Part shown: piece after piece, positions 1-11,954 of the stretch
Layout: every line of letters starts with the position of its first letter
How positions within the stretch are numbered: the stretch's first letter is position 1
Assembly: GCA_948567375.1 (NCBI GenBank)
Contig: OX419757.1
Span: 15,376,001 to 15,440,000 of the forward strand
Length of the DNA stretch: 64,000 nt
Source: Lunularia cruciata
Taxonomy: Eukaryota; Streptophyta; Marchantiopsida; Lunulariales; Lunulariaceae
Direction of reading: 5' to 3'
Notes under the pieces: model-generated
What the model saw: only the letters and a program-made list of their open reading frames with translations
What the model was told of the DNA's origin: nothing
Database searches by the model: none
Position numbers and translations under genes: made by a program

Positions 1-680
1 GAGACTCACCAAGGATCCACAGCCTCCCTAAGCTCTCTAAAGATGGATGCACGTGAGAAGCTATTAAAAGCGTTCTCAACATCCACCTGTAGGACGACCC
101 ACTCCGGATGGATATCTAGGAGTGCTCTAATGCCTAGAGATATAGCCTCACATCCTCCAAGTGTAGCTACTCCAAACTGATGTGTACTAAGGTGCTGTCA
201 AAAGTGAGAACGATGCTGAAGGACAATGGTACGATTGACCAAACGCAAAAAGATCTCTCCAATAGCAATCGGTCTAATGCCTCCCGTGTCCTTCTCAATC
301 GCAAGAAGTCGACTTGCACCTAAGACCCGACTAACAGACATAGGAATGTCTCTTCTCGCTACTGCTGCAGCCACTTGAAACAACTCGGTAAAACCACTAG
401 AAGGATCATCTACTTGGAAGCAATCTCTAAGGTGCTCATAAACCATCCCTAACAAGCCTCCTGAGGAAAGGCGAGGGGTAGTGCACAATGCTTGTGCAAA
501 TAGCGACCTATCAAGACATAAAGGCTGCTCAGGCTGATAATCTAAGACCTTTAGTGGTAGTCCCTCTACTGATGTAGGATGCAATGAGTGTAGGGAAGTG
601 ATGGTCTCATCAATAGGACTCGCTATAGACAAAGGGTGCAGCGTTCGTGCTGCTCTACTAAACTCTCCTGCTTGACCCAA
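1..680 (-). pseudogene. Non-LTR reverse transcriptase fragment (5' part of RT domain)
   Basis: Read on the minus strand, this is the start of a reverse transcriptase of the kind found in non-LTR retroelements of algae and early land plants. The stretch GGIRPIAIGEIFLRLVNRTI precedes a QFGV...GGCEA block and motif A, LQVDVENAFN, whose first Asp is a catalytic metal ligand. One in-frame TGA lies near 198-200, between the RPIAIGE part and the QFGV block, and another follows motif A. Motifs B and C (the YxDD box) would lie beyond the left window edge. No LTR is visible nearby. The stops mark it as a dead copy. The RT family is clear; the exact clade (R2-like with N-terminal zinc fingers, or another) is not. 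Confidence 0.75.
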
Positions 681-1387
681 TGTCCTACATCGTCATAATC
701 GAGTGGAATCTGTGGTATCCTGTGGCAATGTCTATCTCCTAAATCGTATAGCCCTAACAGACTCCTCTTGAAGTGTTGCCCAATCCCTCGCTCGGAATCA
801 ACAAAATCTAGCCGCCACCTCTTTATGCCCCGTGCGTCCCCTTCTAGCATAACGAAGACACCATCGAGGGAGTAGGAGGAATAAGAACCACGCTAACTCG
901 TCCAAGGGATCACGTGCCAAACGATCCAGTGGTAGGCAAAAAGCCTGTCTAGCCTCATCATGGAGTGCGCGGGTAGCCTATGGAATAGACGTGGACATGG
1001 AAAACTAGTCTCAAATAACCCCAAAATGCAACCCGCCTGAGAAGCTAACCACTCCCACGACTCGATCGGTATCCCTGGAACGATCAACGAAGGTATAGAA
1101 GAAGCGTGCGTAATCCCGAGTGTCATTGCAGTCAATGTGGTCGCTCGTCTCACGTGAGCATCCCAAGTGGTCCAATCATAGTCCTTGTGCATCCTTCCCA
1201 CATGGGTCTTTACCCCTTGCGAGGTAAAGCGTCGATGATACACCGGGCATGGTGTATCCCGACCCGCTCTAGGCGACCCCACATGGGAAGGTGTAACCAT
1301 GGCTAGCACAAGAATAATGATAGTAACACATGATACTCCTCTCCATATCTCACTATATCTGCAAAACCACAACCTCTCACATCCCAA
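623..1387 (-). pseudogene. N-terminal region of the same non-LTR element with degenerate zinc finger
   Basis: Two minus-strand reading frames (893-1387 and 623-850) lie directly upstream of the reverse transcriptase and in the same direction. The first contains CPVYHRRFTSQGVKTHVGRM followed by H, which looks like a C2H2 finger whose second Cys is now Tyr. N-terminal nucleic-acid-binding fingers before the RT are usual in R2-like elements. The pieces are in different frames, so at least one frameshift separates them from the RT. No other domain is recognisable. Assignment to the same element rests on order and orientation. Confidence 0.45.
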
Positions 1388-1530
1388 TTCACATAAGAAA
1401 TAATCTCTCCAAACCCTAAAATATATAAATTCTCATAACTTTCAATTTCCATCTTTCAAATTTTCAAATTAAATTCACATAGAACTTAATCATGAAAACC
1501 AAGAGATTAGAAATGAAAATTTCCAACCCT

Positions 1531-1580
1531 TCACTCTCAATGTATAATGATCACTCTCAATGTATAATGATCACTTTCAA
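1531..1580. repeat. 20-bp tandem duplication
   Basis: Unit TCACTCTCAATGTATAATGA occurs at 1531-1550 and 1551-1570, followed by half a third copy with one change. Confidence 0.85.
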
Positions 1581-2610
1581 CCCTAAAAAAAGCTAAAAAT
1601 CTTCGTAATTTTCTACTCCATTCTCCATAGTCTTCAATCTAAGTACCAATGGAACCAAAATTGAAAAACAAATAGAATTGACTATTCACTCGATTGCTAC
1701 ATGTTAGAGAACACTCAGCAATTATCAAAATTGTCTCACGTCTCTCCCTCTCCTCTCTCCCACATCTCCCCCAATGTTCTAGTCAAGAGAAAGCCCAGTT
1801 TCTTGAAAGGGGATGTGATTATCCCGAAAGGATACGCCTTAACCAGTTTGCTGTATTCCTTCACGGATCCCTAATCACAACTATCCACAAGCCTGGTTAA
1901 AAACAATTCAATTACCATAACTGCGAAGATTTGAGTGTCTGACGACACAAATTTCCAGTTACTGCGAAACAGCAGCGCTAGAGCTTGTCTCCAATAGTGG
2001 TTGACACGTTCATCACGTCTCCTGCCAGACACAATTATGAACATTTCCCACATGCGTAGACAGACTTCCATAGCAAAGATAATCTGCTCTTCCCAGTCAT
2101 TATTCGAAAGGGTAAAGTACAGAGAAACCACTTTGTTAATTGGGGAAGTCAGGTACTCCCTAGAGCTTGCATTAGCTTACTTCCAGCGTAGACGGGAGAC
2201 GCTGTAGGAGCTTGAACACCACAAGAAGGAACAACTTGCTCACGGGACCCCCACCCTTTGGCTTCAAGACATACAACCCCACTCAGTAATATACTGTTTG
2301 TAGATGGAGAAACGAGGAAGAATCTCGGAACTGATCAGAGGATTGCTTCGCTCTATGACACCAGGACAGTCTCTAGCCATCCATAGCCAATGTCTCCAGG
2401 GTCACCTTCGGTACAGTGTTCTGAGGTACCTGTGGGTTCGGATTGAAAAGAGTAAGATAACAAGTCACTCAATTGACAATGATCTTTTCACTCAAGGTAG
2501 GCCCATGAGATCGAAAGAAGAACAACGTGGATACGGCAGCTAAGACAGAACCCACCTACTAGGAACAAAGAAGTAATTTCTAGTGATTGGACTGAAAAGT
2601 ACCCACCCCA

Positions 2611-2643
2611 CTTGACTTAAGCTTGACTTTAACTTGACTTAAA
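2611..2643. repeat. Three 11-bp tandem units
   Basis: CTTGACTTAAG, CTTGACTTTAA and CTTGACTTAAA lie head to tail. No function is evident. Confidence 0.7.
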
Positions 2644-4254
2644 CGGTACTGGAACCCAAGTTGGCTGAAAGGTTCGGTAGTACCCGTCGATGTCACGTCC
2701 CTCTGTCGCGCTTGAATTTCCTAAATGGCACTTACGATTCTTCGATCAGTTCACATGGCAAGTAATAATCTTGACTTTCGACTTCAACCTATAGAGTTAG
2801 ATATAGTAAGTTGGATTATTATAACTTTTATTTATTTATTTGATATTAATAAACATTGCCAAGTACGGTGAGAAAAAAGAAAAAACTTTAGTGTAGAGTC
2901 TATACGTTTCGTGTGATAAACTTCTCGCGATCAAGTGAGTTTATCAATTATCTCATACTGTGGATTAAGTGATTGAGGACATTTTTAATATGAATCACGA
3001 GGGTGAACTTTTCCTACGAAATTCTTGGATTAACTGTGAATATTGCCCCCGTTTCTGGCTTTTCAATCTGGCAAATTCTTTTGAACCGAGTTTCATTGAG
3101 TTTAGATGAGTTTTCCCAAACATTTTACTCATGGCGATTCATCTAAAAAGAATTATCGTCAGTAGAACAAAGTATAGTAAAGAGAAGACCAATGACTATT
3201 CTAAGAAAAGAAGTAAGCGGAGTAATTATTAAATCGTATCCTACGTTGATCGTCTTCAGAAACTACTTCATTTCTTTCGGCGAAAGACATCCCTAACATA
3301 TCTTGTTAGTAAAATAGCAATATAAAATCGACTGGTTTAGCTCTCATAACTAGTACAATACAATGAGGTGTTTCTACTCTAAAGAAAATAAACTCCGTTT
3401 ATGAATTTGAAATCATACGCCATACATTTAGTAGCATTAACAGTTTTTGATATATAACCTAAAGCAAATACAGGAAAGTCTAAATCATCATCAATCATAG
3501 ATGTGTAGTAATCCAAATGTAAAATTTCTAAAATAGTATCATTATGAACGTTAGATACATGACTTGGGGTAAAATGAGAAATATACAAATTATCATGAAA
3601 CATAATTTCAGAATATTTGTGATAAAAATTAGTTTGATATTTTGTAATAAATAATTAGTAATTTGATGCATCATTTCTACATCATTAGAATGCACTCTAC
3701 TATTTAAACAACAAGAAAAAACTAAGAAGAAATCTTCCAGAACATCTAAAAATAAATAAGAAATCAAGAAAATATGATCTCAACAACTAAATTAGGAGAT
3801 AATTTATTTATCAAATATTTAAAATTAATGTAAAATATAACTATAATTGAGAACAAGTGTAAAGTGCAGCTTGGTTCTTGCATTTGTCAAATCCAAAATA
3901 TTCTATGTATATGGTAAATGTATAGCATATTACATATTCTATCATCAATCTTAAGCTAAAGATCTTGGATTTGTAAGTATATTTTGCAATATATTTTATC
4001 TTTATTTAGAGTAAACCAATATAAGAATCACAGTCATAAAAATATTCAATAGTCAATCATAGTCAAAAAAATGTAAGAATTTACATTCTGTTGTGATTGG
4101 AGGTATAAATGCTCCACTTAGCTTATGATAGTATGTTCATTATAGTTTGTTGCATTAGCACTCACTCTCAATAAACTTTAAGCCAACCAAATTTTACATA
4201 GTAGTTGGTTGTACCTTGTCTAACAGACCCAAGTATATTTGATCCAAGACACTT

Positions 4255-4305
4255 AATTCTCTATTTAAGGAATTCATATTAATTCTCTATTTAAGGAATT
4301 CATAT
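4255..4305. repeat. 26-bp tandem duplication
   Basis: The unit starting AATTCTCTATTTAAGGAATT is repeated without change at 4255-4280 and 4281-4305. Each unit holds the short inverted pair GAATTC. Confidence 0.85.
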
Positions 4306-4539
4306 GATACCCTTGCATTGGGGTGCAAGACTTAATTATCAACAATATCAGAAAGTTTCATGGCCTGATTCAAACCAAAGTTTGAGAAGCAACCAAAACT
4401 TCTTGATCATAACCTTTTATTCAACAATTTGATTTCCAATGCTCTAACAACAACAACAAATTGATCAGATCAGATTTAATATTGATTCAAACATAGAATT
4501 TGTTTAACTCATCATAATTATCACTTTGTCTTATCTCTA

Positions 4540-5030
4540 TGTAACAATATGGAGTTTATACTCGAGTTAGACAAGACTAATGAAATAACAAATAGGCTAA
4601 ATTAGCCAAGAGTTAAAAAAATTTCTAGAAGCATCTAGGAAGCTTCTTGGTACCTTCCAAGGATTGAGTTATGTGTAAAGTAAGTGGCAACTTCTTGGAA
4701 AAAGCTTCTTGGGAAGTTTCTCGGTAGCTTAGCTTGCATGCCAAGTAGGTGACTTCTAAAAGGAAACTTCTCGAGATGTTTCTCCACTAGTTTAGTTTGC
4801 ATGCCAAGTAGGTAGCTTCTAAAGAAGTTTCATTATTAACTTAGCTTGCATTCTAAGAAGGCGGCTTTTAGGAAGCTTCTTGAGAAGCTTCTCAAGAGCC
4901 TTGTATGTTTTTTATAAATACCAAAGCCTAAGCTTATACTAGGCATTCATAGTTTCCATCATTCAAGAATCTTAATGTGATCTTTCACTCCAATCTTCCA
5001 TTGTCCTATTTCTCTCCTCAATCTTTTACA
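4540..5030 (+). repeat. 5' LTR of A1 (family A)
   Basis: Starts TGTAACAATATGGAG and ends TCTTTTACA, the TG...CA form of LTR ends. The middle consists of three to four diverged units of about 60 bp around 'GCTTAGCTTGCATGCCAAGTAG', here split by changes, rich in GAAGCTTC palindromes. TATAAATA stands at 4913-4920, about 20 bp after the last palindrome, and is the likely core promoter of the element. Confidence 0.9.
4872..4920 (+). promoter_or_regulatory. Putative heat-shock element pair and TATA box in LTR A1
   Basis: GAAGCTTC at 4872-4879 and 4884-4891 are GAAnnTTC pairs, the binding unit of heat-shock factors. TATAAATA follows at 4913-4920. The arrangement is visible; the heat response is inferred. 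Confidence 0.55.
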
Positions 5031-5046
5031 TTGGTATTAGAGCAAG
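5031..5046 (+). other. Primer-binding site of A1 (initiator-Met tRNA)
   Basis: TTGGTATTAGAGCAAG directly follows the LTR. It matches the usual plant initiator-Met primer site TGGTATCAGAGC with one change. Confidence 0.8.
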
Positions 5047-5280
5047 AATAAGATGGATGGAATTTATAGACCACCAAATCCATTTCTCCCAAACTATTGG
5101 GATTTTTGTGTCCACATAGTACCCAAGCATCATTTCATGGAGTTCATCATCTCATACTTTGGGTAAATTTTTTTGAATACAATCACTTTGTCCAATGACC
5201 CTTGATACTCCCAATTATAACTTACGGAGAATGATGGACATGTTGAATCTATGTGTTAATTTAGACAATTTTAGATAGTT

Positions 5281-6917
5281 CCAATGGGATTGAAAGCTCA
5301 ACCTATGAAAGTGAAGTAAACTTGCAAGCTATGGTATTTGGGTCATGGTTGTAACACTTTGGTTTATTTTGGAAGTTCAAAGAATTGCATGTCCATACAA
5401 TTACCAAAGAAATTAGGTATTCATATCAAGCCAATAATTTGAAGTAGATTGATGATGGTGTATGGTAAGAAGAGTTATGCATTTTTTACATCACATCTTA
5501 TTACATTCAAGATTGGGAAGTAGTATTAGAGTGTATGAGGTTTGCAATGACACTTCTACACTATGATGTCATTCTAGGTTTGCCTTGGCTTGAATGTCAT
5601 AAATTTCAATTTGATTGGAGTTGATGACAAATTCAAGTATAATATCAAACTAAGAATTACCAATTAGGTGTCTAGCACCTTTGAGTAAGATATCTAAGAA
5701 TAATCAATCCCAATATGAAAATTTTGTCAGTAAAGCAACCATAAAGTAAGCCTAGAGAAAGATATTATTATGTTTGTAGTGTAGATCAAGCCAATTGTGC
5801 ATGGAGAATTTGATGAGTGTTTAGAAGCTTCATCAAGCAATGGTTGATCAAATTGTTCAAGAGTTTGCATATGTGATTCCAGATGATCTACCAAAATGGT
5901 TACCCTCCAATCATGGTATGCTCTTCAAGATTGAGTTATTCCCAAGAAGTACTCTAGTGAGTAGACCAATCTATCAACTCTCACCAAGAGAATGAGAAGA
6001 GCTTCAAGCAACATTAACAGATTTGTTGAAAAAGGATTTCATATGACATAATACACCTCCTTAGAGAGCACCAATACTATTTGTCCCAAAGAAGGATAGG
6101 GGCATTTGCTTTTGTATTGATTATCACGGCCTCAATAAACATATATTGAAACATGCATATATCCTTTACCTTGAATTGATGACTTGCTAGATCAATTGAT
6201 TGTAGCATGATACTTCTCCAAGTTGGATCTTTGAAGTGACTATTAGCAAATTCCCATTGACAAAGAGGTTGTACAAAATATTACATTTCACACAAGGTAT
6301 GGGCATTTTGAGTGGAGAATTTTACCTTTTGGGCTCACTAATGCTTTGGAAATCTTCATGGATCAAATACATCAAGTGTTGGATGGCTATTAAATCAGTA
6401 TGTGATGGTATTCTTGGATGATATTTTAATCTATAGTAAAATAGAGGCAAAACATACAAATCACATATGAGAAGTCTTAAGATGACTACATCAATGGAAG
6501 TTTGACTGTAAGAAGTCCAAGTATGCCTTTTGGCAAAAGGAAAGAAGTAACCTTCTAAGGAGAAGGTCATAAGGTCTCACAAGACGGGAAGATGGAGGAG
6601 GAGAAAAGCATGGTCATTATTGATTGGCCTACTCCAAAGCATACCATAGATGTGTGGGCATTTAATAGACTGGCAAGTTTTTATCAATAGTTCATTCATT
6701 ATTATGCTCATGTGGCCACACCATTGACTAATTTCTTGGGGAATACCTAAAGCTTTCAATGGACCAACAACCACAAGGAAGCATTCAAGAAGCTAAAATA
6801 TATGGTGTCTTCAAGATCTATTTGTCAACCATATGATCCTTAACTACCTATGGTTGATTTTGATACTTCTAACTTTGCCATTGGAGTTGTGTTACAATAA
6901 GAATTTGTTGATGGGTT
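5281..6917 (+). pseudogene. A1 protease-RT-RNase H remnant
   Basis: The order is protease (about 5281-5690), one copy of the 60-bp linker unit (about 5700-5757), RT (about 5810-6560) and the start of RNase H (up to 6917). Recognisable pieces include the sequence for DYDV-like/YDVILGLPWLECH in protease and the DILIYS region of RT near 6420. Many stops and frameshifts leave no usable frame. Sister copies A3 and A5 confirm the domain order. Confidence 0.8.
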
Positions 6918-6922
6918 ACATC
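6918..6922. repeat. Left target-site duplication of A2 (ACATC)
   Basis: ACATC precedes the first base of A2 and recurs at 13178-13182 directly after its last base. Confidence 0.85.
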
Positions 6923-7353
6923 TATAACAATGTGGAGCTTATCAATTAGTTAGTCAATATTAACAAAGTAGCAAATAGGCCAAATTAGCTATTAATATTC
7001 TACATGCATCTAGGAAGCTACTTGGTACTTTCCAAGTGTTGGAAAATGTGCATGCCAAGGGGGAAGCTTCTTGAGAAGCTTTCAAGCTAGCTTAGCTTGC
7101 ATGCCAAGTATGTGGCTTTTATAGAGAAACTTCTTGGGGAGTTTCCTGGCTAGCTTAGCTTGCACACCAAGTAGGTGGCTTCTAGATGAAAGCTTCTTGA
7201 GAAGCTTCTTGCTTAACTTGGGTTGTATTCTAAGTAGGCAACTTTTAAGAAGCTTCTTGAGAAGCTTGTCAAGAGTCTTATATAGTTCCATATTAATACC
7301 AAAGCCAAAGCTCATGTTAGGCATTAGGAGTTTTCTTCATTCAAGTGTCCTAA
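6923..7353 (+). repeat. Truncated 5' LTR of A2
   Basis: Starts TATAACAATGTGGAG, where the terminal TG has become TA, and contains the GAAGCTTC repeat units. It runs normally to about 'CAAGTGTCCTAATGT' and then joins leader sequence 'TCATCACCACATGC', omitting the end of the LTR and the primer-binding site. Confidence 0.8.
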
Positions 7354-7510
7354 TGTTCATCACCACATGCTTTAGGTAAAATTTTTTAATATGCTCACCT
7401 TGTCCAATGAACTTTTGGTACGTCCAATTGTAACTTATGGAGAATGGTGGATGTGCTACATCTATGTATTAATTTAGATAAATTGTGGGTAGTGTGATAT
7501 AGTAGTAACC

Positions 7511-8455
7511 TTGGCGGCAATGCACAAAGTTATTGTTGCTATGCAATAACAAATTGAGCACCTTACTCAATTGTTGGAAGAACTAGACCATCAATGACAA
7601 GAGCACATATAGAGCACCATTTTGAGAAGGAGAAGAGAAAATTTAATTTCCAAAACCCAAGATATTTGGAGGCAAGAATCTCCCAAGCTTAGTGAAGAAT
7701 TTTGTATTTGATTGTGAATGTTATTTTGAGGTTACAAATCTTCAAGATGAACGGAAATATATTCCCTTTGCTTCAATTGGATGGAGTAATGAAAGTATGG
7801 TGGCAGTTCCAAGAGGAGTGCACTGAATGGTAGTTTGTTACGCCAATCTTGACATAGGAAGAATTCAAGAGTGTAATAATTGGGTGATTTCAAGTGATAA
7901 ATGCCACACAAGCCACACAAGATAACTCGGCAAAGTTGAAGCAAATTGTTTTGTAAGAAGTTATATCATGCAATTCCAAAACACCATTATGAAAATTCTA
8001 GATATATTGGATGGTGAAGCTTTGGATCAATTTATGAAGGGCTTGAAGTTAGAAACTAAACTGGAAGTGACTATGTGAGAGCCAAAACACTTGGAGAAGC
8101 CATGCAATTGGCTGAGCATTTTGATTCCTTGGTTGTAACAACTTGGTCTTGATCTTGACCTTCACAAAACATACCAACATTACACACAGTGGAGGAGTCT
8201 AAACCAATGGAGATTAATGCCATCTAATGGAAAACACTTGGTATAGCAAGTCAGGAAATATTATGGAAAAATGGTGATTAATTTTATTATTGCCAAATTG
8301 GACATTGCATTGTTGAATGTCCACTCAAGAATAAGCAATCTTGACAAATCATCCAAATGGAGTTTTGGAGTAGAATGATTATGTAAATGAAGAACACCAA
8401 AAGGAGATTTCAAGCTACCTATTGTGAACTTGATTAATTTAAATTGGATTGAAAG
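7511..8455 (+). pseudogene. A2 gag remnant
   Basis: The homologous start ATG of other copies is TTG here (7511-7513), followed by GCGGCAATG. Recognisable pieces include FEVTNLQDE-like capsid sequence near 7720-7760, FQNTIMKILDILDGE near 7970-8020 and a damaged zinc knuckle, YYCQIGHCIVEC, near 8290-8325, in which the first Cys of the CCHC set is Tyr. Gag forms the particle and binds the RNA. Several stops and frameshifts are present, so the copy is dead. Confidence 0.8.
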
Positions 8456-10410
8456 CTCAACTTATGCAAGTTTGCTTCACTTGCAAGGTATAAGATCTAA
8501 TTGTGGTTGTAAGATTTTGGTTGTTCGAGAAGTTTAGAGAATTGCATGTCTATGCAATTAGAATTAATTATTCCTATCAAGCCAATAATTGGAATCAATT
8601 TGATGATAGCAGATGGTAGAAAGAGTTCTACATTCCATACCTCACATCTTATTACATGTAGGATTGAGAAGGAGTATTTGGAGTGTATAAGGTTTGCAAT
8701 GACACCTCAAGACTATGATGTCATTTATGTTTACCTTAGCTTGAATGTCATAAGGTTCAAATTGATTGGACTTGATGATAAATTCAAGTATAACACTAAG
8801 ATAGAAATTTTTGATTAGGTTGTTTGGCACTTTTGAGTAAGACACCTAAAAATAGTTAGTCCCAAGATGAGAAGTTTATTAGCAAAGTATCCATAAAGTA
8901 AGCTTTGGAAGAAGATAAGTCCCAAGATGAGAAGTTTGTCAATAAATCAGCCATAGAGCAAGCTTTGGAGGAAGATAAGTTTGTTCTTGCAATGTGGATC
9001 AAGACGATTGTGCATGGAGAATCTAAGGAGGGCCAAAAGCCTCATCAAGAAATGGTTGATCAAATAGTTCAAGAGTTTTTAGATGTATTTCCAAATGATC
9101 TGCCAAAAGGATTATCCTCCAATCATTGTATGCCTTTCAAGATTGAGTTATTGCCAAAAAGTACTCAAATGAATAGACCAATCTATTGGCTCTCACCAAT
9201 GGAGTTAGATGAGCTTAAAACAACATTGATGAAGTTATTGGAGAAGGATTTCATACAATATAGTACATCTCCTCGGAGAGCACAAGTACTATTTACTCCA
9301 AAGAAGGATGTAATACTTTGTTTTTATATTGATTATCGTGGTCTCAATAAAAAAATAGTGAAGAATGCATATCCCTTGCTTCAAATTGATGACTTGCTAG
9401 ATTAATTAAGTGGAGGACTATGATTTTCCAAGTTGATCTTCAAAGCGGCTATTGGTAGATTCCCACTGATAAAGAGAATGAACAAAATGTTGCCTTTCAC
9501 ACAAGATATGGACATTTTGAATGGAGAGTTCTACTTTTAAGGCTCACTAATGCTCTAGTAGTCTTCATGGATCAAATGCATCAAGTGTTGGATAGGGTAC
9601 TAGATTAGTATATGGTGGTGTTCGTAGTTGGTATTTTAATCTATAGCAAGACAAACGTGGAACATGTAAGAAGTCTTAAGACGACTACATCAATTGGAGT
9701 TCTACTACAAGGAGTCAAAGTGTGCCTTTTGGAAAAATCAAGTTACCTTGTTGGGTCACAAGATCTAATTGGAATGGATCAAGATGAAAGAGTATAAAAT
9801 CAAGGCCATTATTGATTGGCCAACTCCAAAAAATACCACAAAAGTATAAGCATTTAATGGATTGGCAAGCTCTTAATAACGGTTCATCTACTACTATGCT
9901 CACATGGCCGCACCATCAACCAACCTCTTGGAGAAGAACTCAAGCTTTTAGTGGACCACCAAGCACAAATAAATATTCCAAAAGTTGAAACATATGGTGT
10001 TTTCAAGACCAATTCTTAAACCATATGATCTTTAACTACCTCGTGTGGTTGATTTTGATGCTTCTAACTTTGCAATTGGAGCCGTGTTGCAATAGGAATT
10101 TCCATATGGATTACATCTCATTGCCTTTGTGTCATGCCAACTAAACACCACAGAAAGAAATTACTTTGCTTGAGACCAAGAACAACTAGCAATGGTATAT
10201 GCCACCAAGGTATGGGGGTATTATCTCTTGGGAAAACAAGTGATCATGAAAACTGATCACACACCCTTGTTATAAATATTATATTTGGAGCACAAGAAAG
10301 AGTAGATATCATTTATGGGAGCAAGAAATATAATTTTTTGACCTCAAACTTGAGTATAAACCCAATTGGTTCCATTTTATCGTTGATTCCCTATCACAAT
10401 GACCTGATTT
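8456..10410 (+). pseudogene. A2 protease-RT-RNase H remnant
   Basis: Protease lies at about 8456-8815, then two copies of the 60-bp linker unit (8862-8985), then RT. The longest open piece (8905-9405) holds the linker, the RPIYW...L block and the IDYRGLN block. The polymerase box, FLDDILIYS in sister copies, reads FVVGILIYS near 9625-9650, so both catalytic Asp residues are gone. RNase H (about 10050-10390) retains VDFDASNFAIGAV. It is not functional. Confidence 0.85.
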
Positions 10411-11935
10411 GAAACCACTTCCTCTCATCACAATTGTAATTATGACAATATCAATTGACTCCAAAGCCCAAATCAAGTTTAGGAAAGCTTTACAACAATA
10501 TCCTTTGTCTTAGATGGTACAAGGTTGTCTTGCAACATGTGACAAGGAATAAAACACCTTCTTCTTCAAACAAGGCCCTCTATTTTGTGAGAACTAGATC
10601 TATGTTCCAACCAAGGGTGATCTTCAACTTGTGCACTTTCAAGAAGCTCATGACTTACCAATCGTTGGTCATATGGGTGTGGACAAGATCACGAGTAACC
10701 TACAATGCCAATGGTGGTGGCCCAACATGGCACAAGATGTTTACAAGTTTGTCCAATCTTGTGAGAGCTGCCAATGCAACAAGGGCAGCAACTAGAAGCC
10801 AATTAGACTCCTTCAACCACTCTCCATTCCATCTACTCAATGAGAACATATGAGCTTAGATCTCATCACATCCATGCCCAAGTTCAAGCAAGGTTACAAG
10901 CAATCATGGTGTTTATAGATAGCTTAATAAGCAAATCCATTTGGCACCAACCTTTGATATTATGGATCCTCCAACATTGGACCAGATCTATTTCAGCATT
11001 GCCTTCAAGCATCATGGGATGCCTCAAGTACTCATCTTTGATCGTGCTCCTTGACTTATTGGAAAATTTTGGCAAACACTCTTCTAGAGTCTTGGCACCA
11101 AGCTTGCTTTCTCCGTGGTCTATCATCCTCAAACTGATGGACAAAACAGATGTGCAAACACCTTGAAGGATATGATTTGTGCCTTTGTCAACATTCACCA
11201 TACCAATTGGGATGAATATCTTGCAGTTGTTGAGTTTGCCTACAATAATTCCAAATAGGCAAGAATTAGATTCCTTCCTTTTTTCCTGAATTTTGGCCAA
11301 GACCTACTTGTTCCAGATTCCTTTCTTGCTCCTCTTCCATCTCATATCCCTCATACTTCTACTTCTTTACCACCATATCCCAATCCCTCCAACAACCCAA
11401 ATCTCATCTCCTTGTTGCTTAGAATTGTTAGAAACAATATGTAGACCACCATTGTTGTGATCTCACCTTTCAACTCAATGATAAGGTCATGCTCTCCTCT
11501 AGTAACCTACCTCTCCCACTTGATAACCAAGTCCATAAACTTGCTCCTAATGTAATAGGATCATTTTATATCACCTAAATCATGTCTCCCATTGCTTATC
11601 AACTTGCCTTGCCTTGCTTTGCCTTTTTATATGCAAATCCACCTTTTTTTTCATATTTCCAAGTTGAAACCCTTTGTTCCTCATCCATCTTCTTTTTCTT
11701 CTTGTGTCCAACTTACCGCTCCTCACATCCCTATCAATGATCATGAGGAGTATGAAGTTGATCATATTTTTGCACGTAGCCACATTCAACAAGGCCACTT
11801 ACTACATACAAAGTAAAAAGTCCTCTAGAAAGGGTATCATCTTGATGATGCCACTTGAAAACCTCTTTCTCATCTCTAGAATGCACAAACAACTATCTAA
11901 AAGTTTGAAGCTTCCTTGGTGACAAGGATATCATC
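10411..11935 (+). pseudogene. A2 integrase-chromodomain remnant
   Basis: The zinc-binding part is seen as VGHMGVDKI (10660-10690) and SCESCQCNK (10755-10785). The integrase core follows, with a TGA at 11052-11054 just after the second-Asp region and with the catalytic Glu motif QTER changed to QNRC near 11145. A chromodomain remnant EEYEVDHIF is at about 11745-11775. Chromodomains target chromoviruses to heterochromatin. The copy carries multiple stops. Confidence 0.85.
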
Positions 11936-11954
11936 AACTAGCAATGGGAGAATA

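Larger units (their letters stand above)
1388..4539. other. AT-rich intergenic stretch without a recognisable gene
   Basis: Only short unrelated reading frames occur on both strands and none matches a family I know. Small local duplications are present: 20-bp units at 1531-1550 and 1551-1570, three 11-bp CTTGACTTWAR-like units at 2611-2643, and 26-bp units at 4255-4280 and 4281-4305. The stretch ends at the first LTR of family A. Confidence 0.6.
4540..6922 (+). mobile_element. Family A chromovirus copy A1 (Ty3/gypsy), gag deleted and 3' truncated
   Basis: A1 has a complete 5' LTR, primer-binding site and leader, then jumps straight into protease. The gag region present in sister copies is missing, with the join near 5270-5285. 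RT and the first part of RNase H follow with many stops and frameshifts. At 6918-6922 (ACATC) it is broken by insertion of A2. Only about 11 bp of A1 reappear at 13178-13188 before the family B junction, so its 3' half is lost from this place. Confidence 0.85.

Noticed and set aside
3379-3767. Two overlapping minus-strand frames that might belong to a DNA transposon protein
   Set aside because: The ILHLDYY-type stretch is too short and no catalytic motif is present; it could be chance in AT-rich DNA.
4600-4900. CRISPR-like appearance of the regular GAAGCTTC units in the LTRs
   Set aside because: The units are diverged tandem repeats inside LTRs of a plant retrotransposon; there are no unique spacers and no cas genes.
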